This document shows positions 42,066 through 52,032 of a stretch of 64,000 bases of DNA, in pieces (the first letter of the stretch is position 1; each line of letters starts with the position of its first letter). Origin of the DNA: Sphingopyxis indica (GTDB lineage: Bacteria; Pseudomonadota; Alphaproteobacteria; Sphingomonadales; Sphingomonadaceae); assembly GCF_900188185.1 (NCBI RefSeq), contig NZ_FZPA01000001.1:248001-312000 (forward strand). The letters run 5' to 3'. The notes below the pieces were generated by a model, which saw nothing but the letters and a program-made list of their open reading frames with translations, did not search any database and had not been told where the DNA came from. A program made the position numbers and the translations under genes.

Positions 42066-43047
42066 GCACTGTCTCGCCATTAAGTTTTTCTGCAACGGAC
42101 CGGCCCAACCTCTCGGCAACCGGCACTGCGACCGCATTGCCCACTTGGGTGTACCGCTTCGCACGTGGGACCTGGTCCGGGAACTTGAAGTCTTCAGGGA
42201 AGCCCTGGAGCGCTAAGCATTCATACTCGGTAAGCTTTCGCAATCCCGAAGGCCCAAAAATGAAAGGAACATTGTGCCCGCCCAAGCCCATGTTGGCCGT
42301 GAGTGTCGGACAAACCCCTGGCTCTTTGGTTCGTACAAGATACTTGCGTAGCTGGTAGATTTGCCGATCACTCTCAGCCGCGCCATTAATCATGTGATAG
42401 TATCTGTTATCCTTGGGAAGATAGTATTCTTCTTCAACATCTGTCTCAAAATTTATAAAGTCTGACAAAATTTTGTGCTCAGAGGCGTCGTGCACAGGAA
42501 ATGAAAAGCGGCCGCTACTGAAATGAGCAGTAGAAAGGGCGACCATGAATAGCCGCACCCTTTGCTGCGGCAGGTGGGTAAGCTTGTAGGCGTTGAGTTC
42601 CGCTGCATTCTCTTCGCGGAACCAATATCCCGCTTTTCGGATTTCGTTTTGCAGCCTCAAGAACCAAGCTCCGCCTTCGCCATACCGAAGAAACGGGGCA
42701 TTCTCTAAGACCAGGATGCGTGGCCGACGTTCGCCAAATTCCTTGAGCAGTCGGATAACGTCGAAGAACAGTTGGCCACGTTCGTCCTCGAAGCCGCTAC
42801 GGGTCCCAGCCTGGGAGAAGCTTTGACATGGGAAGCCTGCGTGTAGCACGTCGACCTCTTCAAGGCCATCTCCAGCAACGGAAATCTCTCTAATGTCCTT
42901 TCTTAGCAGCTTCACCTGTGGAAGGTTGTGGGCGTAAGTCTCAGCCGCATGATGGTCGACCTCAATTGCCCACGAGGTAGAAATGCCGGTTCGTTCGAAG
43001 CCAAGGCAGAATCCTCCAATACCCGAGAAAAGAGCAGCAGCCTTCAT
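42034..43047 (-). CDS. dcm: DNA cytosine C5-methyltransferase
   Basis: A complete 337-residue enzyme: motif I AALFSGIGGFCLGFERTG, motif IV with catalytic Cys in GFPCQSFSQAG, motif VI LENAP, motif VIII QQRVRLFMV, motif IX PTLTANMG and motif X QVGNAVAVPVAERLG. The variable region between VIII and IX (about 75 residues) reads the target; the sequence recognised cannot be predicted. ATG 43047 overlaps the small upstream gene by 4 bp, and the 3' end overlaps the ATPase gene by 32 bp. A Vsr gene is divergent from it, which is normal for C5 methylases, where Vsr repairs T:G mismatches. All motifs appear intact. Confidence 0.95.
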   Translation of the reverse strand: MKAAALFSGIGGFCLGFERTGISTSWAIEVDHHAAETYAHNLPQVKLLRKDIREISVAGDGLEEVDVLHAGFPCQSFSQAGTRSGFEDERGQLFFDVIRLLKEFGERRPRILVLENAPFLRYGEGGAWFLRLQNEIRKAGYWFREENAAELNAYKLTHLPQQRVRLFMVALSTAHFSSGRFSFPVHDASEHKILSDFINFETDVEEEYYLPKDNRYYHMINGAAESDRQIYQLRKYLVRTKEPGVCPTLTANMGLGGHNVPFIFGPSGLRKLTEYECLALQGFPEDFKFPDQVPRAKRYTQVGNAVAVPVAERLGRSVAEKLNGETVHDKSRLRIPA

Positions 43048-43274
43048 TGAGGAAGCCTAAAATCACTCTCGTGATCTGACTGGATATTCATCTTAAAGCG
43101 CAGTTCCGTCTCCTGTACCTTTTTACTTACCGCCCGAAAGATTGCTTTCACGTCCTCTTCAGAGTACGAATAGTTCGACTTGTTTGAGAGATTCCCGAGC
43201 AGATCAAGATCTTTGAGAAGCCTCTTCGTTCTGGCTTCCGCGAGCCGCACGAAATTTTCTCTAGCTCTGGCCAT
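43044..43274 (-). CDS. Small conserved protein heading the modification operon
   Basis: This 76-residue basic, helical protein (RLAEARTKRLLKDLDLLGNL, NKSNYSYSEEDVKAIFRA) is of a type often found just before C5-methyltransferases linked to MORC-like ATPases. There is no helix-turn-helix that would make it a C-protein. ATG 43274 has only a weak site (GGCGGG). It overlaps dcm by 4 bp. Function unknown. Confidence 0.7.
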   Translation of the reverse strand: MARARENFVRLAEARTKRLLKDLDLLGNLSNKSNYSYSEEDVKAIFRAVSKKVQETELRFKMNIQSDHESDFRLPQ

Positions 43275-43332
43275 TCAGCAAATCCCGCCTATTGTCAGCC
43301 GGTGACTAGAAGGGATCAGCTCCTTTGTCAAG

Positions 43333-43365
43333 TGTACGCGTATATTTTGTTGATATACGCGTACA
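43333..43365. promoter_or_regulatory. 13-bp-arm palindrome between vsr and the modification operon
   Basis: TGTACGCGTATAT (43333-43345) and its exact complement (43353-43365) are separated by TTTGTTG. The dyad lies 20 bases before the vsr start and 58 bases before the divergent small gene, where a regulator or the methylase itself could act on both promoters. It contains ACGCGT twice. A terminator role is unlikely between divergent genes. Confidence 0.65.
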
Positions 43366-43385
43366 ACGTGATTTGGCTATGGATA

Positions 43386-43802
43386 ATGACGGATCGAATC
43401 TCCCCAGCGCAACGAAGCGAGAACATGCGTCGGATTCGGAGCGCGAACACTTCTCCCGAGCTGATCGTTAGGCGACTGACACATCGGCTCGGCTACCGCT
43501 ACCGGCTTCACCGGAAGGATCTGCCTGGAAGGCCCGACCTCGTCTTTATACGCAAGCGTAAAGCCATCTTCGTGCACGGTTGCTTCTGGCACCAGCATGA
43601 CGGTTGCCGCTTCGCTTGTATGCCGAAGTCCAACACAGACTATTGGGAGATTAAGCTCAGCAGAAATGTGGATCGTGACATCCATTCTCACCAGGCATTA
43701 GAGGCAGGAGGGTGGCGGGTGCTCACGATTTGGGAATGCGAAACGAAAGACGTGCTGGCACTTGAGGAGCGGTTGCGAAACTTCCTCTCCGGTGGGGCTT
43801 GA
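43386..43802 (+). CDS. vsr: Very short patch repair endonuclease (Vsr)
   Basis: The 138-residue protein has the Vsr sequence RISPAQRSENMRRIRSANTSPE at the start (here in parts), catalytic Asp in PGRPDLVFIRKRKAIFVHGC, and zinc-binding Cys/His in HGCFWHQHDGCRFACMP. It nicks next to T:G mismatches produced by deamination of 5-methylcytosine. ATG 43386 is chosen; an in-frame extension upstream would run through the palindrome. It diverges from the dcm operon, with which it forms a functional pair. Confidence 0.95.
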   Translation: MTDRISPAQRSENMRRIRSANTSPELIVRRLTHRLGYRYRLHRKDLPGRPDLVFIRKRKAIFVHGCFWHQHDGCRFACMPKSNTDYWEIKLSRNVDRDIHSHQALEAGGWRVLTIWECETKDVLALEERLRNFLSGGA

Positions 43803-43905
43803 AGCTTGAAGACGGTTGGGCTGAAGATCACTGGTGATGCTAGTCTGATACCCCAGCGGGACCCCGCGACGGATCACCGTAGCGCTCTCACATCTAAGTC
43901 ATTGA

Positions 43906-43985
<80 letters not shown>

Positions 43986-44104
43986 ACTTGCCGGATTGCG
44001 GCGGTGCCGGCAGCGGGTTTTACCCCTCTTTGCTGCGAAGCGAGCGGCCCGCTATCATGGCCTTGCCCGCATGGCAATGGCTTTCGTCGATATTTTTTTG
44101 CACC

Positions 44105-45211
44105 TCAGTGAAAGCGGCGCGTGCCGGTTTTGCTGTCGTTGTCGATCGCCAGGATGATGCCGACGCAGGTCATGATCGTCAGCATCGACGATCCGCCATA
44201 GGAAAAGAGCGGCAGCGGGATGCCGACGACGGGCGCTAGGCCCATCACCATCATCAGGTTGATCGCGATGTAGAAGAAGATCGTCATCGTCAGCCCGGTC
44301 GCGGCGAGCTGGCCGAAGCGCGTGCGCGCGCCCAGCGCGATGCGCGTCGACCAGCGAAGCAGCAGGAAAAAGGCGATCAGCAGCGCGACCCCGCCGATCA
44401 GACCCCATTCCTCGGCCATCGTCGCGAAGATGAAATCGGTGTGGCCTTCGGGCAGATAGTCGAGGTGGCTCTGCGACCCGTTGAGAAAGCCCTTGCCGCC
44501 GATCCCGCCCGACCCGATCGCGATCTTCGACTGGCTGATATGATAGCCGGCGCCGAGCGGGTCGCTCTCGGGGTCGAGGAAGATCAGCACGCGCTTTTGC
44601 TGATAGTCGTGGAGCATCGAGAAGAGCACCGGAAGCGCCGCCGCGCCGGCGATCGCCGCGCTGCCGAACCACCACAGCGGCAGGCCCGAAACGAACATGA
44701 CGATCGCGCCGCTCGCGCAGATGGCGAGCGCGGTGCCGAGGTCGGGCTGAAGCATCACGAGCCCCGCGGGAAGCCCGATCATCACCAGCGCGGGCCACAG
44801 TGCGGTGATCGTGCGCGTGCTTCCGGGCGGCAGCTGGGCATAGAAGCGCGCGAGCGCGAGCACGATCGTGACCTTCATCAGTTCGGACGGCTGAAGATTG
44901 ATGAAGCCGAGGTTGATCCAGCGCTGGCTGCCGCCGCCGACGAAGCCGAGCAGCTCGACCGCGAACAGCAGCGCGACCACCGCCAGATAGGCGAGATAGG
45001 CGAAATCCTCGAAAAACTTGAGCTTTATCCGTCCGAGGATCAGCATGCCGATCAGGAAGACGAGGAAGCGCACGCCCTGGTTGAGCGCCCAGGGGGTCAT
45101 GCTGCCCCCCGCCGCCGAATAGAGGACGAGCAGGCCGAAACCGGTGATCGCCGAAAGCAGCGCAATGAGTTTCCACGGAATGCGCTGGATCGCGGGCGGG
45201 ACGGGGATCAT
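44105..45211 (-). CDS. rodA: Rod-shape peptidoglycan glycosyltransferase RodA
   Basis: The 368-residue SEDS-family protein has about ten membrane helices. GSQRWINLGFINLQPSELMKV and LTIFFYIAINLMMVMGLAPVVGIPLPLFSYGGSS, seen in shorter blocks, are diagnostic. It polymerises lipid II glycan strands with the transpeptidase PBP2 during elongation. ATG 45211 overlaps the mrdA stop by 4 bp, showing the coupling of the RodA-PBP2 pair. It is the last gene of the mre/mrd operon. Confidence 0.96.
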   Translation of the reverse strand: MIPVPPAIQRIPWKLIALLSAITGFGLLVLYSAAGGSMTPWALNQGVRFLVFLIGMLILGRIKLKFFEDFAYLAYLAVVALLFAVELLGFVGGGSQRWINLGFINLQPSELMKVTIVLALARFYAQLPPGSTRTITALWPALVMIGLPAGLVMLQPDLGTALAICASGAIVMFVSGLPLWWFGSAAIAGAAALPVLFSMLHDYQQKRVLIFLDPESDPLGAGYHISQSKIAIGSGGIGGKGFLNGSQSHLDYLPEGHTDFIFATMAEEWGLIGGVALLIAFFLLLRWSTRIALGARTRFGQLAATGLTMTIFFYIAINLMMVMGLAPVVGIPLPLFSYGGSSMLTIMTCVGIILAIDNDSKTGTRRFH

Positions 45212-47124
45212 GCGCCGGGCTCCGGATCGGGCTGCGCCGCGCCGGCCTTCCACGCGGCGAAATTGCGCGCCATCCGTTCCTCGATCGTGCCCCCCCAGCC
45301 GGCTTCATATTCGGTGAGCGCCGCCATCGCCTTGTCGCGGTCGAACAGAAAGGTCATCACGTCGCGCGCGACCGGATAGGCCGAACTCGAGCCGGCGCCA
45401 TGCTCGATCACCACCGCTGCGGCATAGCGCGGCGCGTCGAAGGGGGCAAAGGCGATGAACAGGCCATGGTCGCGATATTTCCACGGCACGCCCATGCCGC
45501 CGCGCCCCTTGCTCAGGCTAACGACCTGCGCGGTGCCGGTCTTGCCCGCCATCTTGACGTCCTCGATCGGCAGGCGCGCGCGTCCCGCGGTGCCCGCGCC
45601 GTTGACGACCTGATTCATCGCTTCGCGCACGAGGCCGATATGGTCGGGCGCGAAGCCGAGGCTCTGGATCGGTGCGCGATTGGCGTCGCGCGTCAGGTGG
45701 GGCATCAGCGCGTTGCCCGTCGCGAGCCGCGACGCCATCACCGCGAGCTGGGTCGGGTTGACCAGCACATAGCCTTGACCGATCGTCGCGTTCACCGTGT
45801 CGGCGATCGTCCAGGGGCGGCCGTATTTTTCCATCTTCCAGTCGGGGCTGGGCATGGTGCCATAGCTTTGGCTGGGGACGGGGAGGGGAAATTTCTGCCC
45901 CAGTCCCAGCCGCTTGCCCATCGCCGCGATGACGTCCATCCCCATCTGCTGCGCGAAGTGATAGAAATAGACGTCGCAGCTCTGATAGATGCCCTTCGCC
46001 ATGTTGACCTGGCCGTGGCCGCGCCGGTTCCAGCAGTGGAAGACGCGGTTGCCGACGCGCAGGCCGCCGCCGCAAAAGGTCGTGGCTTCGGCGGGAAGCC
46101 CCGCCTCGAGAAAGCTCATCGCGACCATCGGTTTCACCGTCGAGCCGGCGGGATAGAGGCCGCTCAGCGTCTTGTTGCGCAGCGGCACATGGTCGTTCTG
46201 GCTCAGCCACTTATATTCGGCGACGCCTATGCCGCTCGAAAAGCTGTTCGGGTCGAAACTCGGCATCGACGCCATCGCGAGCACATCGCCGGTCAGGCAG
46301 TCGATCACGACGACCGAGCCCGATTCGGGGCCGAGCCGCCGCGCCGCATATTCCTGCAGGTCGGCATCGACCGTCAGTTGCACCGTCTGGCCCTGCACGT
46401 CGGGCTGCGTCGACAGTTCGCGCACGACCTTGCCGCGCGCGGTCACCTCGACCCGGCGCGCGCCGGGCTTGCCACGCAGCACGGGTTCAAAATATTTCTC
46501 AAGCGCTTGCTTGCCGATCTTGAAACCCGGCGTGATGTAGAGCGGATCCTTCGCCTCTTCATATTCCTCGGCATTGGGGGCGCCGACATAGCCGATCAGA
46601 TGGCCGACCGCGGCGCCCGTCGGATAATAGCGTGCAAAGCCGCGCGCCGGTGCGATGCCGGGCAGGTCGGGCAGGCGGACGAGGACCGAGGCATATTCGG
46701 CTTCGCTGACGTCCTCCTTGACCGCGACCGGCTGAAACCCCGACGAGCTTTTGAGGTCGCGCCGGATCCGCTGCATCGTATCGCCATCGAGGTTCAGCAG
46801 CGTCTCGAGCTGGCCGAGGACGAAGTCCTTGTCGTGGAGGCGGTCGGGGATGATGTCGATGCGCAGCGACACGCGGTTGTTCGCCATCGCCTTGCCGTTC
46901 CGGTCGACGATCCAGCCGCGGCGCGGCGGCACGAGCGTCAGATTGACGCGATTGCTTTCGGATTCAAGCACATATCGATCATTGTCGATAATCGAGATAT
47001 AGGCCATGCGCGCGGCAAGCGCGACGCCCACGGCGGCTTGCGCGCCGCCGACGACAAGCGCGCGGCGCGTGAAGGTGATCCCCCTCCAGGCTTCGGTGAT
47101 CGGCGGGCGCTTTTGTCGGGGCAT
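45208..47124 (-). CDS. mrdA: Penicillin-binding protein 2 (elongasome transpeptidase)
   Basis: The 638-residue class B PBP has one N-terminal membrane helix, a pedestal/dimerisation domain and a transpeptidase domain with SxxK in AGSTVKPMVA and KTG in MAGKTGTAQVV. GGGLRVGNRVFHCWNRRGHG is a PBP2 block. It crosslinks peptidoglycan during rod elongation with RodA. It lies 7 bp downstream of mreD. A C-terminal extension of about 30 residues after FLFDRDKAM is Ala/Pro-rich and typical of sphingomonad forms. Confidence 0.96.
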   Translation of the reverse strand: MPRQKRPPITEAWRGITFTRRALVVGGAQAAVGVALAARMAYISIIDNDRYVLESESNRVNLTLVPPRRGWIVDRNGKAMANNRVSLRIDIIPDRLHDKDFVLGQLETLLNLDGDTMQRIRRDLKSSSGFQPVAVKEDVSEAEYASVLVRLPDLPGIAPARGFARYYPTGAAVGHLIGYVGAPNAEEYEEAKDPLYITPGFKIGKQALEKYFEPVLRGKPGARRVEVTARGKVVRELSTQPDVQGQTVQLTVDADLQEYAARRLGPESGSVVVIDCLTGDVLAMASMPSFDPNSFSSGIGVAEYKWLSQNDHVPLRNKTLSGLYPAGSTVKPMVAMSFLEAGLPAEATTFCGGGLRVGNRVFHCWNRRGHGQVNMAKGIYQSCDVYFYHFAQQMGMDVIAAMGKRLGLGQKFPLPVPSQSYGTMPSPDWKMEKYGRPWTIADTVNATIGQGYVLVNPTQLAVMASRLATGNALMPHLTRDANRAPIQSLGFAPDHIGLVREAMNQVVNGAGTAGRARLPIEDVKMAGKTGTAQVVSLSKGRGGMGVPWKYRDHGLFIAFAPFDAPRYAAAVVIEHGAGSSSAYPVARDVMTFLFDRDKAMAALTEYEAGWGGTIEERMARNFAAWKAGAAQPDPEPGA

Positions 47125-47131
47125 CGAGGAA

Positions 47132-47653
47132 CTATCGGCGTTTCAGGCGGAAATTGTCAAACCGGCCGGTAAGGCGGAGGAAGAAGGGAACGAGCAACGC
47201 CGAGATGACGACCTGCGGCGCGACGAGCCCCAGCACGCGACCAGTCGGCGCGTCCGGATGCGCGATCAGCGCCGCCGCCGCCTGAACCGCAGCGAGAAGC
47301 AGTGCGGCGATGCCCCAGTCGTGGAAGAAGCCGCGCCAATAGATGCGCTGCGCGAAATAGTGGATCGCGATGCTCGCGAGGGTCCACAGGCAGACCGCGG
47401 TGCCGATCGGCGCGCCGCTGAACAGATCGTCGACCAGCCCCAGCGGCAGCCCGATCCACACCGGCCACATCTCGGTGCGCAGCAGCTGCCAGCACAGGAA
47501 GAAAAGCAGGCCGAGCGGCGGCAGAACCGGCGAATTGGCGATCAGCGGCAGCATCAGCGGCAGCGCCGATGCGGCGATCACCGTCGCGACCGGAACCGCG
47601 CGCATCCGCCAGAGCGACGCCGGTTCGCCGAGGCGCGGGCCGGCACGGTTCAT
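47132..47653 (-). CDS. mreD: Rod shape-determining protein MreD
   Basis: A 173-residue inner-membrane protein with five or six helices (ALPLMLPLIANSPVLPPLGL, GLPLGLVDDLFSGAPIG). The motif GLVDDLFSG is a standard MreD mark. It links MreC and the elongasome enzymes in the membrane. ATG 47653 overlaps the mreC stop by 4 bp, and mrdA follows after 7 bp. Confidence 0.93.
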   Translation of the reverse strand: MNRAGPRLGEPASLWRMRAVPVATVIAASALPLMLPLIANSPVLPPLGLLFFLCWQLLRTEMWPVWIGLPLGLVDDLFSGAPIGTAVCLWTLASIAIHYFAQRIYWRGFFHDWGIAALLLAAVQAAAALIAHPDAPTGRVLGLVAPQVVISALLVPFFLRLTGRFDNFRLKRR

Positions 47654-48543
47654 GGAGCCTCGGACGGCGGTGTCGCGGGCACCGCTTGCGCCTCGATATT
47701 GTCGGGCGTGTAGGGACGCAGCACCGCCACCGCATCGACCTTTGCCGGATCGGCGAGCGGCCGCGCGAGCGCGCCATCGTCCTGCCGGCTGACGACGATC
47801 GCGACCGGAATGTTCGGCGGATAGAGGCCGCCGGTGCCCGAGGTGACGAGGATATCGCCGGGCTTGAATGGATTGTTCGCGATGTTGAGCGTGCGCACGT
47901 CGAGATTGCCGTTGCCGCGGCCCGACGAAATCGCCGGCAGGCCGTCGCGCGCGCGGCGCACGGGGACGACATTATCGACGTCGGTGAGCAGCAGCACCTG
48001 CGAGACCGAGGGGCCGGCGGTGAGCACCCGGCCGATCAGCCCGTCGGCGCCGCGCACCGGCTGACTCGGCGCGACCCCCAGATTGCGCCCGATGCTGAGC
48101 AGCGCGATGCGCCGGCTGCTCGTCGAGGTCGAGGTGAGCAGATAGCCGTGCGCCAACGCCGCGCGGTCGGTTTCCTGGAGCTTCAGCAGCGCTTTCAGCT
48201 GGCGGTTCTCTTCCTGCAGCGCGCTCGTCGCGACCAGCTTGCGCCGCGCTTCGGTCAGTTCCTTGCGCAGCCGCCGGTTCTGCGTCCCCGCCTTCACATA
48301 GGCCGAAACATTGTCGTCGATACCGGAGATCGACCCGGTGACCGAGCGCGTTACGCGCGCGACCGGCGCCGCAAGCTCCTGGCTTGCGATCCTCAGCTGC
48401 GCGAAACCGACGGGGTCGGCCACCGAGAGCACGGCCAGCAACAGCCCCGCGAGCGCTCCCGTCACCGCGATGACGTAAGCCGCGAACAGGCTGTACTGCG
48501 CCTTTCGGGATTGCCCCGGACGCCGATGTGCCGGGCGAGCCAC
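47650..48543 (-). CDS. mreC: Rod shape-determining protein MreC
   Basis: The protein has 297 residues with an N-terminal membrane helix (ALAGLLLAVLSVADPV), a coiled-coil part and the beta-rich core DGLIGRVLTAGPSVSQVLLL plus NPFKPGDILVTSGTGGLYPPN. It starts with GTG 48543. The only ribosome-binding-like sequence, AGG eight bases upstream, lies in the end of the inverted-repeat element inserted between mreB and mreC. It should scaffold PBP2 and RodA in the periplasm. Confidence 0.95.
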   Translation of the reverse strand: MARPAHRRPGQSRKAQYSLFAAYVIAVTGALAGLLLAVLSVADPVGFAQLRIASQELAAPVARVTRSVTGSISGIDDNVSAYVKAGTQNRRLRKELTEARRKLVATSALQEENRQLKALLKLQETDRAALAHGYLLTSTSTSSRRIALLSIGRNLGVAPSQPVRGADGLIGRVLTAGPSVSQVLLLTDVDNVVPVRRARDGLPAISSGRGNGNLDVRTLNIANNPFKPGDILVTSGTGGLYPPNIPVAIVVSRQDDGALARPLADPAKVDAVAVLRPYTPDNIEAQAVPATPPSEAP

Positions 48544-48547
48544 GGTC

Positions 48548-48818
48548 TAGAGCCTGATGACATGAGATTGACCCGCCTTGACGGAGCCGATTTTGGCCCA
48601 GTGCAAGGCGCGAGGAGAGGTGCGATGCGGCCCATCGTGCCCGACGAGCAACGCAGCAATGGGCCAAAAGCGGCCCGCCCCTTCGGGGTTGCGCAGTGAA
48701 GCCCGTCGGACGTCGTCGCGGGTCTTGCACGGGCTCCCAGCCCGCGCGGCGCCCCGCTCCTCGCCGGCGGGCTTCGCTGCGCAATCAAGGCGGGTCAATC
48801 TCATGTCATCAGGCTCTA
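48548..48818. mobile_element. 271-bp inverted-repeat (MITE-like) element in mre operon
   Basis: Perfect 34-bp inverted ends: 48548-48581 (TAGAGCCTGATGACATGAGA at the start) and 48785-48818. Inside are a TTTTGGCCCA/TGGGCCAAAA pair and a GCGCAGTGAAGCCCG pair with one mismatch, so the whole element can fold as one long branched hairpin. TA stands at each outer end, which would fit a TA target duplication. It has no transposase gene. It begins 1 base after the mreB stop and ends 4 bases before the mreC start. The same size and layout as the element at 6646-6915, but a different sequence. Confidence 0.7.
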
Positions 48819-48819
48819 A

Positions 48820-49881
<1,062 letters not shown>

Positions 49882-50066
49882 TCATCGAAGCCGCCAGCCC
49901 CGAACGGACCGCGCCCCCATTGTCGTCGAATCCGCGTGTCCCGGGCCGGCGACAGGACCAAATCAAGGGAGAGATTCCGGCTCGACCTGGGGGGCCATGC
50001 TGGACAAAGCGATCGGGCTGTGCGGATGGGTCGCGATTTGCGTCCGACTGCGCTAGGAGACGCGTC

Positions 50067-51890
50067 ATGTCAATACGCCGCCTGCCGGAAAAGCTCGTAA
50101 ATCGGATCGCAGCGGGCGAAGTGGTCGAAAGACCGGCCGCGGCGCTCAAGGAACTGGTTGAAAACGCCATAGATGCCGGCGCGACTCGCATTTCGGTGCG
50201 AATCGCCGAGGGCGGCATATCGCGGCTCGAGGTCGAGGACGATGGCTGCGGCATGACCGCCGCCGACATGGCGCTCGCGCTCGAACGCCATGCGACGTCC
50301 AAGCTGCCCGACGACGCGATCGAGGACGTCACGACGCTCGGCTTTCGCGGCGAGGCGTTGCCCTCGATCGCCAGCGTCGCGCGGCTGACGCTCGAAAGCC
50401 GCGTCGCGGGCGGCGACGGCTGGCGGCGCATCGTCGACAATGGCGCGCTGGCGGGGGAGGGGCCGGCGGCGCTTGCGAAGGGCACGCGCGTTCTGGTTGA
50501 GGATCTGTTCGCGCGCGTCCCGGCGCGGCGCAAATTCCTGCGCAGCGCGCGCAGCGAATATGCCGCCTGCCTCGACGTCGTGAAGCGGCTCGCGATGGCG
50601 CGCCCCGACATCGGTTTCACATTCGACCATGATGGGCGGCGCGCGCTCGACGTTCAGGGCGGGCAGGACCGGCTCAGCCGCGTCGCGGCGCTGACCAGCC
50701 GCGACCTCGCCGCGAACAGCATCGGCGTCGATCTCGATCGCGGCGAGGTGCATCTCGGCGGCGTCATCAGCCTGCCGACCTTCAATCGCGGTATCGCCGA
50801 TCATCAATATCTGTTCGTCAACGGCCGCCCGGTGAAGGACCGGCTGCTCGTCGGCGCGCTGCGCGGCGCCTATGCCGACCTGCTCGCACGCGACCGGCAT
50901 CCGGTGGTTGCGCTGTTCCTCGACCTGCCGGCGCACGAGGTCGATGTGAACGTCCATCCGGCAAAGACCGAGGTGCGCTTCCGCGACCCGCAGCTCGTGC
51001 GCGGGATGATCGTCGGGGGGCTGCGCCGCGCGCTCGACGAGCATGGCTTTCGCAGCGTCCAGCGCCCCGCCGAAGCCGCGCTCGCGGCGTGGCAGCAGGA
51101 ACCGGTGGCGCCCGCGCAGCCGGCGACGGGCCTCCTCTTCGGCCATCACGCGCCGCGCGAAGCGCCGGCCGTCCATCTGTTCGGGGCCGAGCAGGCGCCC
51201 GCTTCCGGTGAGATCACCGCGCGAGTTTATGACCGGATGACCGCCTTCGCTCCCGCACCGCTCGCCGGCCGCGCCGAAGTCGCCACCGCGCCGCCGCCCG
51301 AAGCCGCCGAGCATCCGCTCGGCATCGCGCGCGGACAGATCGCGAAAACCTATATCGTTGCCGAGGCCGAGGACGGGCTCGTCATCGTCGACCAGCATGC
51401 CGCGCACGAACGGCTCGTGCTCGAAACGCTGAAGCGCGGCATGGCGGGGCAGGCCGTGCCGTCGCAGGGGCTGCTGATGCCCGAGGTCGTCGAGCTCGAC
51501 GAACCCGCGTGCGACCGGCTCGAGGCCGCGGCGCCGCAGCTCGCGGCGCTCGGCGTGGAACTCGAACGCTTCGGCCCGGCCGCGGTGATGGTGCGATCGA
51601 CCCCGGCGATGCTCGGGGCGATCGACTGCACCCGGCTCGTCACCGACATTGCCGACGATCTCGCGGGCTACGACGCCGCGCTCGGCCTTTCGGAAAGGCT
51701 CGAACTCGTCGCCGCGACGATGGCGTGCCACGGCTCGGTGCGCGCCGGGCGCACGCTGAACGTCGCCGAAATGAACGCGCTGCTCCGCCAGATGGAGGTG
51801 ACCCCGCACTCGGGCCAGTGCAACCACGGGCGGCCGACCTGGGTGAAGCTGGCGATGGACGACGTCGAAAAACTCTTTGGCCGGAAATGA
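50067..51890 (+). CDS. mutL: DNA mismatch repair protein MutL
   Basis: The 607-residue protein has the GHKL ATPase motifs ELVENAIDAGAT, EDDGCGM and TLGFRGEALPSIASVARL, followed by the transducer domain (LFVNGRPVKDRLL, VDVNVHPAKTEVRF). The C-terminal domain has DQHAAHERLVLE, which fits the DQHAx2Ex4E endonuclease motif (D442 on). MutL of organisms without MutH nicks the new strand itself; this one should be of that type. ATG 50067 is preferred over an upstream extension. Divergent from mreB. Confidence 0.96.
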   Translation: MSIRRLPEKLVNRIAAGEVVERPAAALKELVENAIDAGATRISVRIAEGGISRLEVEDDGCGMTAADMALALERHATSKLPDDAIEDVTTLGFRGEALPSIASVARLTLESRVAGGDGWRRIVDNGALAGEGPAALAKGTRVLVEDLFARVPARRKFLRSARSEYAACLDVVKRLAMARPDIGFTFDHDGRRALDVQGGQDRLSRVAALTSRDLAANSIGVDLDRGEVHLGGVISLPTFNRGIADHQYLFVNGRPVKDRLLVGALRGAYADLLARDRHPVVALFLDLPAHEVDVNVHPAKTEVRFRDPQLVRGMIVGGLRRALDEHGFRSVQRPAEAALAAWQQEPVAPAQPATGLLFGHHAPREAPAVHLFGAEQAPASGEITARVYDRMTAFAPAPLAGRAEVATAPPPEAAEHPLGIARGQIAKTYIVAEAEDGLVIVDQHAAHERLVLETLKRGMAGQAVPSQGLLMPEVVELDEPACDRLEAAAPQLAALGVELERFGPAAVMVRSTPAMLGAIDCTRLVTDIADDLAGYDAALGLSERLELVAATMACHGSVRAGRTLNVAEMNALLRQMEVTPHSGQCNHGRPTWVKLAMDDVEKLFGRK

Positions 51891-52032
51891 TTGGCCGCCG
51901 CGGGCCGATTCTCTCGCTGGGAACGGTATCATGACGGTCTTGCGCGAGCGAAACTGTCTCGTTACGGGTCTCCGCGTCATCGGGAGCGCGCGCTTTCATG
52001 CGCGTTTCTCCCGGACCAAAGGAGAATATTCG

